A DNA stretch of 64,000 nt from Clostridia bacterium (GTDB taxonomy: Bacteria > Bacillota > Clostridia > Christensenellales > Borkfalkiaceae): assembly GCA_017457215.1 (NCBI GenBank), contig JAFTHU010000005.1:53388-117387 (forward strand). The letters are read 5' to 3'. Positions 45,656 through 53,389 of the stretch are shown here, piece after piece. A program made the position numbers and the translations under genes. Position 1 is the stretch's first letter. Every line of letters starts with the position of its first letter. Under the pieces are notes generated by a model. That model saw only the letters and a program-made list of their open reading frames with translations. It was not told where the DNA came from and did not search any database.

Positions 45656-46759
45656 ATGATAGAACAACAAATTCAAGAAGTATGTCGGCGTTTTTGTATC
45701 GTCGGGGAATATCAGCGTTATGAAGTTGTAAACAGCGGACATATCAATACGACGTACCGAGTGTTTTTTTTGAGAAACGGAGGTATCAAGGATTATATCT
45801 TACAAAAGGTGAATACGTACGTTTTCAATAATCCCATAGAGGTTATGGAAAATATTTCTTCGGTTACGGAATTTATTCGCAAAAAAATCAAAGAAAAACA
45901 GGCGACGGCAAAGCGGAATGTATTACATTACGCAAAAACAGCGGAAAACGATTATTATACGAGAACGGAAGACGGCGGTTTTTGGCGTTGCTGTCGGTAT
46001 ATAGACGATTCGATTTGCTATGAAAAAACGGACGATTTAAAAGTGATTGAAGAATCGGGTATCGCCTTTGGGGAATTTCAGCGTTATCTTGCCGATTATC
46101 CCGTGGAAGATTTACATATCGTAATTCCGCACTTTCATAATACAGTATGGAGATATGAAAATTTCCGTACAGCGATAGCGGAAGACGTGGCGGGCAGAGC
46201 GGCGGCGATTACAGCGGAGATAGACGGCTATTTTGCCTTGGAGGAAATTGCAACGTTGCCTTACCGTAAACAAAAATCGGGAATTTTGCCGTTGCGCGTA
46301 ACCCATAACGACACGAAGATGAGTAACGTTTTGTTTGATGCGAGAACAAAAGAGCATTTGTCGGTTATTGATTTGGATACGGTAATGCCTGGTTTGGTAG
46401 CGTTTGATTTTGGCGATGCAATTCGCGTGGCGGCGTCTACGTGTGAGGAAGACGAGAAAGATTTAGAAAAAGTCTCCGTGGATTTGGCGAAATTTGAGGC
46501 GTTTGCGAAAGGCTTTGTAACGGCGCTGAAAACTTCGATGAGCGAAGCGGAAAAAGATTCGTTGGCTTTAGGTGCAATCGCTATGACGGCAGAATGCGGT
46601 ATGCGCTTCCTTACCGACTATTTAAACGGGGATAAATATTTCCGTATTCATTATCCCGACCAAAATTTAGTACGTGCCCGCTGTCATTTGGTTTTGGCAC
46701 AAGATATGGTAAAACATTTGGACGAAATGCAAAAGATTATAGAAAAATATTACAGATAA
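45656..46759 (+). CDS. Aminoglycoside phosphotransferase-fold kinase, N-acetylhexosamine 1-kinase-like
   Basis: The 367-aa protein is a small-molecule kinase of the APH/choline kinase fold. VVNSGHINTTYRVFF is the nucleotide loop and DYILQKVNTYVFNNP holds the Lys region. The catalytic HxDxKxxN is LRVTHNDTKMSNVLFD, and the metal Asp is in VIDLDTVMPGLVAFDFGDAIR. This arrangement matches NahK-like kinases of lacto-N-biose/mucin-sugar pathways. ATG 45656 has AAAAAGGA upstream; the frame opens 26 codons earlier with no support. No pathway partners are nearby. Confidence 0.82.
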   Translation: MIEQQIQEVCRRFCIVGEYQRYEVVNSGHINTTYRVFFLRNGGIKDYILQKVNTYVFNNPIEVMENISSVTEFIRKKIKEKQATAKRNVLHYAKTAENDYYTRTEDGGFWRCCRYIDDSICYEKTDDLKVIEESGIAFGEFQRYLADYPVEDLHIVIPHFHNTVWRYENFRTAIAEDVAGRAAAITAEIDGYFALEEIATLPYRKQKSGILPLRVTHNDTKMSNVLFDARTKEHLSVIDLDTVMPGLVAFDFGDAIRVAASTCEEDEKDLEKVSVDLAKFEAFAKGFVTALKTSMSEAEKDSLALGAIAMTAECGMRFLTDYLNGDKYFRIHYPDQNLVRARCHLVLAQDMVKHLDEMQKIIEKYYR

Positions 46760-46760
46760 A

Positions 46761-46786
46761 AAATCGGCAGAAATATCTGCCGATTT
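46761..46786 (+). terminator. Terminator after the sugar kinase gene
   Basis: AAATCGGCAGA (46761-46771) pairs with TCTGCCGATTT (46776-46786). The following TAATTTTTA is only a weak T-run. It also abuts the stop of the minus-strand microprotein. Confidence 0.75.
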
Positions 46787-46874
46787 AATTTTTATGGCTT
46801 TTAAACAGCGCCATAATAAAGACGCCTAAATTTCCGCCCAAAAAAAATCCTATAATCAGTCCAATCCAAAACAT
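46785..46874 (-). CDS. 29-aa membrane microprotein (DUF3789-like)
   Basis: On the minus strand, ATG at 46874 follows an AAGGAGG site by 4-5 bases. The peptide starts MFWIGLIIGFFLGGNLGVFI and ends MALFKSHKN: one Gly-rich transmembrane helix and a short basic tail. Clostridial genomes contain tiny proteins of this pattern (annotated as DUF3789); that family link is from memory. The strong ribosome site and coherent helix make a real gene likely. Role unknown. Confidence 0.72.
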   Translation of the reverse strand: MFWIGLIIGFFLGGNLGVFIMALFKSHKN

Positions 46875-47005
46875 ACGTCCTCCTTTTCGTGAAGTATTAC
46901 CCGAAAAAACTTCCTTTATACAGTATATTAGGAAAAAATAAAAGCGGGAACTTTTTATTTGCAGAAAGGATATAATAATACGAAGAACGTTTTTTGGGGG
47001 AGAAT

Positions 47006-47668
47006 ATGCGGGTTTGTTTTGTGGAAAATTTAGGAGGGCTTGAAAAGGGGGAAACGTCAGGTGCGGTTAAAAACAAAACGGAGGAACTCACGCTGGCGGG
47101 TTTTTCCGCACAAGAAATTTGTTATGAAAAGGAGTTAAAAGGGGAAAGCCGCTTTTTCGAACAAGCCGCCCGTGTTTCAAAGTTGCATAAAAACTTGGTT
47201 GTTTGCGGTTGTGTTACAAATACGCACGGGCATCGCAGGAAATCCGCGCTCGTTGCGGAAAACGGGCGAATTTTAGGTGTTTCCGACGCTACGCACGCTA
47301 TTGACGGGGAAGTGAGTAGCGGCGCAAATTTGCGCGTTTATGAAACGAAAATAGGGCGGGTAGGCGTTGTTGTTGCGGAGGATTTGTATTTTTCCGAAGT
47401 TTTGCATTCACTTGCGGTTTGTGGAAGCGAATGGATTGTTTGCATTTGCGACGGAGGGGTAGATTGTATACATTCTGCTCTTCTTCGTGCAGGGGCATTT
47501 GAAAACGGCGTGCCGATTTTGTTTTGTGCGAAAGGGTATTGTATGGTTGTGGGGGCAAACGGGGATTTACGCCTCGCTTCGCCAAATTTACCGATTTGTG
47601 CAGAGATAAAAAAAGAGAAAGAATATCACTTGGTAGAAACGCGCCGACGTTTTTTTCGGCGAAAATAG
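47006..47668 (+). CDS. Carbon-nitrogen hydrolase-fold protein lacking the catalytic cysteine
   Basis: The 220-aa protein aligns with the nitrilase superfamily core. NLVVCGCVTNTHGH and SALVAENGRILGVSD match the early strands. GRVGVVVAEDLYFSEVLH is the segment where nitrilases have Cys-x-Asp; here it is Ala124-Glu-Asp. LRAGAFENGVPILFC matches the later raRAxEN region. With the nucleophile Cys missing and the protein shorter than the usual 260-300 aa, it is probably a pseudoenzyme or a divergent family member. ATG 47006 follows GGGGGAG; TTG 46994 is in frame. Confidence 0.75.
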   Translation: MRVCFVENLGGLEKGETSGAVKNKTEELTLAGFSAQEICYEKELKGESRFFEQAARVSKLHKNLVVCGCVTNTHGHRRKSALVAENGRILGVSDATHAIDGEVSSGANLRVYETKIGRVGVVVAEDLYFSEVLHSLAVCGSEWIVCICDGGVDCIHSALLRAGAFENGVPILFCAKGYCMVVGANGDLRLASPNLPICAEIKKEKEYHLVETRRRFFRRK

Positions 47669-47669
47669 A

Positions 47670-47696
47670 AAAACGCGCCCTTTGGGGTGCGTTTTT
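47670..47696. terminator. Terminator between converging genes (nitrilase-like and smpB)
   Basis: AAAACGCGCCC (47670-47680) pairs with GGGTGCGTTTT (47685-47695) with one wobble. A-run and T-run on the two sides allow use from both strands. Confidence 0.78.
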
Positions 47697-47701
47697 GATT
47701 T

Positions 47702-48154
47702 TTAAAAGCCTGCATTTTTAATTTCGCGGTCTGTCGCTCGTTTCAAATCCCGTTGAGCAATGGATTCCTTTTTATCGAAAGTGTGTTTGCCTCGGCAAAG
47801 AGCGATTTCCATTTTTACAAGAGAATCTTTAAAATACATTTTCAGCGGCACAAGCGTATAGCCTTGTCGATTGATTTTTCCTGCAATTTTTGCGATTTCA
47901 CTTTTGTGCAGCAAGAGTTTTCTGTCGCGACGAGTATCTCGCGTACTAAACGAATCGGATTTTTCGTACAGAGCAATATGCATATTTTTTACGCTAACCG
48001 TATTGCCGCGCACAAAACAAAAACTATCGTTCATATTGACGTTGCCTGCACGTACCGATTTAATTTCGTTTCCTTCTAAAACAATACCCGCTTCGTATTT
48101 TTCTTCGATAAAATACTCGAAAGAGGCACTTTTGTTCGTGGTTATGATCTTCAT
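47702..48154 (-). CDS. smpB: SsrA-binding protein SmpB
   Basis: Partner of tmRNA in rescue of stalled ribosomes. 150 aa. Family marks: YFIEEKYEAGIVLEGNEIKSVR, NMHIALYEKSDSF, LLLHKSEIAKIAGKINRQGYTLVPLKMYF and LCRGKHTFDKKESIAQRDLKR near the end. It starts 3 bases after the rnr stop, so smpB follows rnr in one transcript, the standard secG-rnr-smpB order. The tmRNA gene itself is not seen in this window. Confidence 0.97.
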   Translation of the reverse strand: MKIITTNKSASFEYFIEEKYEAGIVLEGNEIKSVRAGNVNMNDSFCFVRGNTVSVKNMHIALYEKSDSFSTRDTRRDRKLLLHKSEIAKIAGKINRQGYTLVPLKMYFKDSLVKMEIALCRGKHTFDKKESIAQRDLKRATDREIKNAGF

Positions 48155-48157
48155 AAA

Positions 48158-50293
48158 CTAGTTCTCCATAGGGTTGGTTGTCGATTCGGACGGGTGGATT
48201 TTATGCAATAAGCGAAATTCGGTTCTGCGGCGGCTGAAATCTACGTCGATTGCCTTTACGCGGATAGATTCGCCGATGGTATAGCTTTCTGTTCTGCCCT
48301 TTAAAAGAAAACGGTCAGGGTCAAACTGAAAGTTTCCGAACAAGCTTTCAATGGGGATTATACCCTCAATGCCGTTAGGAAGTTCTGCAAACAGACCAAA
48401 AGAAGTAACGCCGGAAATAACAGCGTCGAACTCTTCCCCCAGTCGTTCGCTCATATACATTGTCATATACAAATCGTCTACGTCCCGTTCTGCGTCCGTA
48501 GCCCTGCGCTCCCGCTCGGACGATTGCTTTGCCGCGCGCGGAACGAAATCACGAAAGGTTTCGCAAGCTTCGCCGTAACCTCCGTTAAGGATTTGTTTGA
48601 TGATGCGGTGAATGCATAAATCGGGGTATCGGCGAATGGGGGAAGTAAAATGGCAATAACAACTGCTTGCCAACCCAAAATGTCCTAAATTCTCCGCGTC
48701 GTACCGTGCCTTTTGCATGGAGCGGAGCATTACGCGGTTAAGGACGGAATAAGTCGGTAACCCTTCAGCCGATTTCAAAACGCGCTGATAATCGTACGGT
48801 TTTACGTCGTCTGCCGAGTAACGGGCATTGATGCCTAAAGTCTGTGCAAAATTGCGAAAAGCTACTGCCTTTTCCTCGCTCGGTTTTTCATGAATACGGT
48901 AGAGAAAAGGGGCTTCTATCGATTGCATATATTCCGCAACGGTTTCGTTCGCCAACACCATAAACGCTTCAATAATTTGATAGGAAAAGGCGCGTTCGTA
49001 TTCGGGGATGATAATTTCGTCGTTCTTGTCTAAAAGGATTTTGGCTTCTTTTACGTCCAAAGAAATACTGCCTTTCTTTTCTCGCATTGTTTGTAAAATG
49101 TTGGTCAACTCGCCAAATAAGAGCACCATATCTTTTACGTCGGCGTATTTTTTGCAAATCTGTTCGTCGCCTTTTAAAATTTTTTCTACTTCCGTATAAG
49201 TCATGCGGTGGGTAGAACGGATAACGCTTTCTACAATTTCACTGCTCTGCACAACGCCTTTGTCGTTGATGCACATAAGGCAGGAAAGGGTAAGGCGGTC
49301 TTCGCCCTCGTTTAAAGAGCAAATTCCGTTGGAGAGAGCGCGGGGGAGCATCGGCAAAACGCGGTCTGGAAAATATACGCTTGTTCCGCGTTCAAAGGCT
49401 TCCGCGTCTAAAGGGGAGCGGTAGGAAACGTAATGGCTTACGTCGGCTATGTGCACGCTTAAAAGGTATTCATTGCCGATTTTTTCCAAGGAAACTGCGT
49501 CGTCTATATCCCGTGTGTCTTCGCCGTCGATGGTAACGATAAGTTTATCACGGAAATCTCGCCGATTGGCAAAATCGTCCGTCGTAATGCCTCGTAAAGA
49601 TTGACGTTTTGCTTCTTTTTCTACACGCGGAGGGAATTCTTCCCGTAGATTGTACGAGCGGATAATCGAAAGCTCTTCAGCAAAAAAATCGTCCTCGTCG
49701 CCAAGAATTTCCACAATTTCTCCACCGGGGGCTTTGCCGTGCGGATACGAGGTGATTTTTGCTACCGCTTTTACGCCGTTTTTGATTTGATAACAATCGG
49801 AAAGCGGGATATAAATTTCGGTGGAAAATTTCTTCTCGTCTGGGAAAAGATAGCCTGCTTTGCGATCACGACGGAATGTTCCGACAATTTTTTCATATCC
49901 GCGGGAAAGTATTTTAATTACCCGTCCTTCGTCCTCGGAACCGCTGTACACGCGTTCAATGAGTACCGTATCGCCGTGCAGTGCGCCGCGTAAATTTTTA
50001 TGAGGAATGAAAAAATCGTTGGGAAAAAGCGTTTTATCTTCGGGAACAAGAAAGGCAAAACCCCGTTCGTTCCCCGAAAGAACGCCTTTGATTAAACCCA
50101 ACTGTTCTACTGTTCCGTATCGGCCATTATTGCTTTGAAATAGCTTTCCTGCTTGACAAAGCTCGTCTAATATATCAACAAGGCGTGCTTTTTCACGGTA
50201 GGGAATCTGTAATAATTTGCAAATTTCCGTTTCCGTTTTCCCGCCGAGCGTTCCGTCTTGAAACAGTGCATATATTTTATTTTGTGAACTCAA
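48158..50293 (-). CDS. rnr: Ribonuclease R
   Basis: Processive 3'-5' exoribonuclease that degrades structured RNA and acts with tmRNA-SmpB. About 711 aa. I place the start at TTG 50293 because AGGAGG lies 8-9 bases upstream on the minus strand; a longer frame reaches into secG and has no such site. Order: winged-helix N-terminus, cold-shock domains, RNB catalytic domain with TIDGEDTRDIDDAVSLEK and the later HFTSPIRRYPDLCIHR, and a C-terminal S1 domain (EEFDAVISGVTSFGLFAELP). Confidence 0.96.
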   Translation of the reverse strand: MSSQNKIYALFQDGTLGGKTETEICKLLQIPYREKARLVDILDELCQAGKLFQSNNGRYGTVEQLGLIKGVLSGNERGFAFLVPEDKTLFPNDFFIPHKNLRGALHGDTVLIERVYSGSEDEGRVIKILSRGYEKIVGTFRRDRKAGYLFPDEKKFSTEIYIPLSDCYQIKNGVKAVAKITSYPHGKAPGGEIVEILGDEDDFFAEELSIIRSYNLREEFPPRVEKEAKRQSLRGITTDDFANRRDFRDKLIVTIDGEDTRDIDDAVSLEKIGNEYLLSVHIADVSHYVSYRSPLDAEAFERGTSVYFPDRVLPMLPRALSNGICSLNEGEDRLTLSCLMCINDKGVVQSSEIVESVIRSTHRMTYTEVEKILKGDEQICKKYADVKDMVLLFGELTNILQTMREKKGSISLDVKEAKILLDKNDEIIIPEYERAFSYQIIEAFMVLANETVAEYMQSIEAPFLYRIHEKPSEEKAVAFRNFAQTLGINARYSADDVKPYDYQRVLKSAEGLPTYSVLNRVMLRSMQKARYDAENLGHFGLASSCYCHFTSPIRRYPDLCIHRIIKQILNGGYGEACETFRDFVPRAAKQSSERERRATDAERDVDDLYMTMYMSERLGEEFDAVISGVTSFGLFAELPNGIEGIIPIESLFGNFQFDPDRFLLKGRTESYTIGESIRVKAIDVDFSRRRTEFRLLHKIHPSESTTNPMEN

Positions 50294-50330
50294 AACGTAA
50301 TACCTCCTATATATGTAGCGGGATATGAAA

Positions 50331-50361
50331 TAAAAACGGCGGCTCATATCGCAGCCGCCGT
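50331..50361 (-). terminator. Hairpin terminator between secG and rnr
   Basis: On the minus strand ACGGCGGCT and AGCCGCCGT (50336-50344 / 50353-50361) form a 9-bp stem followed by TTTTTA. It partially separates secG from rnr. Confidence 0.78.
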
Positions 50362-50376
50362 AGTAAACAAATTTGC

Positions 50377-50691
50377 TTAAAGAAGAATCGCTCTCAACGT
50401 GTAGAGGATAATGGAAAGAACAGCAAGGACAGCAAGGCAAATCCAAGTCCATCTCTTCATTTTTGCTTCCGTTGATTTTCCTTTGTTTTTACCGAAGAAT
50501 GTTTCGCTGGAGCCGCCAAGCGCGTCGATACCCGACGAGTTTGCTGGTTGCATTAAAACAAGGATAATCAAAGCAATTGCGGCAATTGCCATCAAAACGA
50601 TTAAAATTGCAGCGCAAGTATAATATAAGTTTCTGGTGCTGTCGCTGACCAAATCGTTAGTGCTCGTCAATAAATATATATAATTCCACAT
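50377..50691 (-). CDS. secG: Preprotein translocase subunit SecG
   Basis: Small SecYEG subunit. 104 aa from ATG 50691, with AAGGA 8 bases upstream. Two helices: about 24-46 and 83-104. Between them is the conserved cytoplasmic loop LMQPANSSGIDALGGSSETFFGK, split here as QPANSSGIDALGG and SSETFFGKNKG. The N-terminus is about 20 residues longer than in Bacillus SecG. First gene of secG-rnr-smpB. Confidence 0.93.
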   Translation of the reverse strand: MWNYIYLLTSTNDLVSDSTRNLYYTCAAILIVLMAIAAIALIILVLMQPANSSGIDALGGSSETFFGKNKGKSTEAKMKRWTWICLAVLAVLSIILYTLRAILL

Positions 50692-50756
50692 AATATCAAT
50701 CCTTTTTTCTTTTCTTTTGCGCGCAGAAAACGCCACGCTCTTAAAATTACGAATTG

Positions 50757-50785
50757 ATTATACCATACTTGCGTAAATATCGCAA
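50757..50785 (-). promoter_or_regulatory. Promoter of secG-rnr-smpB
   Basis: On the minus strand TTGCGA (50785-50780), 17-bp spacer, extended -10 TGGTATAAT (TATAAT 50762-50757). Confidence 0.8.
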
Positions 50786-50830
50786 CTGTTTTTCGCGTTG
50801 ATTTTTGAAAATTTTTACTTTTTTGAAAAA

Positions 50831-50858
50831 AGAAAGGCGGCTGTATCCCAGCCGCCGA
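50831..50858 (-). terminator. Terminator of the pgk-tpiA-gpmI operon
   Basis: GGCGGCTG (50836-50843) and CAGCCGCC (50849-50856); read on the minus strand it is followed by TTTCTTTTTT. Confidence 0.86.
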
Positions 50859-50875
50859 AAGGAAAAAGGGTTTCG

Positions 50876-52447
50876 TTATTTAATTAAACTTTTACCTGTC
50901 ATTTCCTTGGGTTGTTCAAGGTGCATCATATCCAAAAGCGTAGGGGCAAGGTCTGCCAAAACGCCGTCCTCGCGAAGGGTTACGTTTTTATATTCTTCGG
51001 AAACGAGGATAACGGGTACGGGGAAGGTCGTGTGCTGCGTAAATGCGCCCACGCCGTCGTCGGCAAGCATCTGATCGGCGTTGCCGTGGTCAGCCGTTAC
51101 CAAGGCGCTGCCGCCCATAGCAAGAATTTTATCCGTTACCTTTTTTACACATTCATCTACCGCGTGTACAGCACTGATCGCCGCTTCCATAACGCCCGTA
51201 TGTCCAACCATATCGCAGTTTGCAAAATTCAAAATTACAACGTCGTATTCGCCTTTGTCAAGCTCTTCCAAAACCTTTTCGGTTACAGGATAAGCGCTCA
51301 TTTCCGGTTGCATATCGTAGGTTGCAACCTTCGGGGAGGGGATTACGATACGCGTTTCGCCCTCAACGGGGGGTTCTAATTTTGCATTGAAGAAGAAAGT
51401 TACGTGTGCATATTTTTCCGTTTCTGCAATATGCAGTTGTTTCAAACCAAGCGACGCAATATACTGCGGCAAGGTGTTGGTGATTTCGTCTGGAGGAAAT
51501 GCCACACCCACGTTTTCAAATGAGGAATCATATACGGCAAAACCCACGTACGTAGGAGCAAGGAATCCCGTCTTTCTTTCGAAACCGAGTGTTGCACCCG
51601 TTTTTGTGTCTGTGAACGGGAATTTTTCTTGCGAGAACATTCTCGAAATTTGTCTTGCTCTGTCGGGGCGGAAGTTGAAACAGATGATGCTGTCGCCTTT
51701 TTCGATCAGTGCAACGGGTTTGCCGTTTTCGGTAAGGTTCGTGGGCAGGATAAATTCGTCGGTAACGCCGTTTTCGTAGGAAGCTTTTGCTGCTTCTTCC
51801 GCCGTGCCTGCGAATTGTACGCCCGTACCCAACGTCAGCATATCGTACGCCTTTTCTTCACGATCCCAGTTATTGTCGCGGTCCATAGCGTAATATCTAC
51901 CCGCAACGGATGCGATTTTGCCGAAAGAAAGTTCGTTCATTTTATCCTGCAAATCTTTGAGGAAACCCGCGCCCGAAGTGGGGGCAACGTCGCGTCCGTC
52001 CGTGAATGCGTGTACGTATACGTTGTCAAGGCCTTCGTTTTTCGCCATTTCTATCAAAGCGTAAAGGTGCTCCGTATGGCTGTGAACGCCGCCCGTGGAA
52101 ACCAAACCGTAGAGGTGCAATTTCTTACCGTTTTCTTTCGCTGTGCGCATAGCGCGAAGCAATTCTGCATTTTTAAAGAATTCGCCGTTGCGGATATCTT
52201 TGGTGATTTTCGTCAAATCCTGATAAACGATTCTGCCTGCGCCGATATTGAGATGGCCAACTTCGCTGTTGCCCATTTGACCATCGGGAAGCCCGACGGA
52301 CATACCGCTTGCGCCAAGTTGAGCGGAGGGGTAGTTGTTTTTCAATTCGTTGACGTATTTACTGCCGTCCGCAACGATTGCGTTGCCAACGGAAGAGGGG
52401 TTGATGCCGTAACCGTCCATAATGATAATGGCATAAGGCTTTTTCAT
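50876..52447 (-). CDS. gpmI: 2,3-bisphosphoglycerate-independent phosphoglycerate mutase
   Basis: Mn-dependent glycolytic enzyme, 3-PG to 2-PG. 523 aa. The catalytic Ser is in QMGNSEVGHLNIGAGR. Metal ligands are in IIMDGYGIN, the HTEH-containing region GGVHSHTEHLY, VGHTG, and TADHGNAD near the end. ATG with AGGAG upstream on the minus strand. Last gene of pgk-tpiA-gpmI. Confidence 0.97.
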   Translation of the reverse strand: MKKPYAIIIMDGYGINPSSVGNAIVADGSKYVNELKNNYPSAQLGASGMSVGLPDGQMGNSEVGHLNIGAGRIVYQDLTKITKDIRNGEFFKNAELLRAMRTAKENGKKLHLYGLVSTGGVHSHTEHLYALIEMAKNEGLDNVYVHAFTDGRDVAPTSGAGFLKDLQDKMNELSFGKIASVAGRYYAMDRDNNWDREEKAYDMLTLGTGVQFAGTAEEAAKASYENGVTDEFILPTNLTENGKPVALIEKGDSIICFNFRPDRARQISRMFSQEKFPFTDTKTGATLGFERKTGFLAPTYVGFAVYDSSFENVGVAFPPDEITNTLPQYIASLGLKQLHIAETEKYAHVTFFFNAKLEPPVEGETRIVIPSPKVATYDMQPEMSAYPVTEKVLEELDKGEYDVVILNFANCDMVGHTGVMEAAISAVHAVDECVKKVTDKILAMGGSALVTADHGNADQMLADDGVGAFTQHTTFPVPVILVSEEYKNVTLREDGVLADLAPTLLDMMHLEQPKEMTGKSLIK

Positions 52448-52476
52448 AAAAATTATCTCCTAAATTTCAAAATGGT

Positions 52477-52511
52477 GGGGGCAGGTATGCAATGAACGCT
52501 GCCTGTCCCCC
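52477..52511 (-). repeat. GC-rich hairpin between tpiA and gpmI
   Basis: GGGGGCAGG (52477-52485) pairs with CCTGTCCCCC (52502-52511) with one bulged T. There is no T-run, so it may act as an mRNA stabiliser or processing site that adjusts gpmI relative to tpiA. Confidence 0.6.
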
Positions 52512-52524
52512 TAAATAATCTGTG

Positions 52525-52564
52525 CGTATAAAGGATTATTTATCCGTATAAAGGCTTATTTATC
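52525..52564 (-). repeat. Tandem 20-bp duplication at the 3' end of tpiA
   Basis: CGTATAAAGGATTATTTATC (52525-52544) is followed directly by the same 20 bases with one change (52545-52564). The second copy includes the tpiA stop codon on the minus strand, so the duplication lies across the gene end. Confidence 0.85.
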
Positions 52565-53302
52565 AAAGTTTACGATTGCCGCGAAATCGGGTGCTTTCAA
52601 AGACGCGCCGCCGATCAAACCGCCGTCAATTTCTTCCATAGCCATCAATTCTTTACAGTTGCCTGCATTCATGCTACCACCGTATTGAATGCGGAGCGCT
52701 GCCGCACATTTGCAACAGAACATTTCGCCAACGGTTTTACGAATGAATGCGATGGTTTCATTTGCTTGTTCTGCGGTTGCGGTCTTACCCGTACCAATCG
52801 CCCAAACGGGTTCGTATGCAATTACGATTTTGGTGATATCTTCAATATCTTTCAAACCTTCGTGGATTTGGGTAGCAAGAACTTCTTCCGTTTTGCCTGT
52901 TTCTCTTTCTTCCAAAGATTCGCCGATACAAACGATAGGAGTGATGCCGTTTGCGAGAGCGGTAAGCGTTCTCTTGTTTACCGTTTCATCCGTTTCGCCG
53001 AAATATTGACGGCGTTCGCTGTGGCCGATAATAACGTATTCAACGCCGTATTCCAAAAGCATTGCCGCGGAGATTTCGCCCGTGTATGCGCCTTTTTCCG
53101 CAAAGTGTACGTTTTCAGCGCCGAGTTTGATGTTCGTGCCTTTGATTGCTTCGCTGATGGCGGGAATGTTAATTGCGGGAACGCAAACGACTACGTCGCA
53201 GTTTGCGTCTTTAACAAGGGGGGCGATTGCGTTTACAAGTGCTACGCCTTGCGATGCAGTGTTGTTCATTTTCCAGTTGCCTGCAATAATAGGTCTTCTC
53301 AT
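52556..53302 (-). CDS. tpiA: Triosephosphate isomerase
   Basis: Interconverts DHAP and glyceraldehyde-3-P. 248 aa. Family marks: PIIAGNWKMN at the start, catalytic His in YVIIGHSERRQYF, catalytic Glu in VIAYEPVWAIGTGKTAT, and the phosphate loop IQYGGSMNAGN and DGGLIGGASL. AGGAG before ATG on the minus strand. Follows pgk with an 87-bp gap. Confidence 0.98.
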   Translation of the reverse strand: MRRPIIAGNWKMNNTASQGVALVNAIAPLVKDANCDVVVCVPAINIPAISEAIKGTNIKLGAENVHFAEKGAYTGEISAAMLLEYGVEYVIIGHSERRQYFGETDETVNKRTLTALANGITPIVCIGESLEERETGKTEEVLATQIHEGLKDIEDITKIVIAYEPVWAIGTGKTATAEQANETIAFIRKTVGEMFCCKCAAALRIQYGGSMNAGNCKELMAMEEIDGGLIGGASLKAPDFAAIVNFDK

Positions 53303-53389
53303 GATATAAATACTCCTAATTGTAAAATTTTATTTTGGTTTATAACGCAAGGAAAGGGCAAACCAAGTTGCCCTCTGCCATATTAGTTC

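Noticed and set aside
50294-50452. 53-codon upstream extension of rnr
   Set aside because: It runs through the secG terminator and into secG, while AGGAGG precedes TTG 50293.
51629-52495. 288-codon plus-strand frame opposite gpmI
   Set aside because: Overlaps conserved gpmI completely; composition typical of a reversed coding frame.
52685-53386. 233-codon plus-strand frame opposite tpiA
   Set aside because: Antisense to tpiA; Cys/Phe-rich composition and no recognisable domain.
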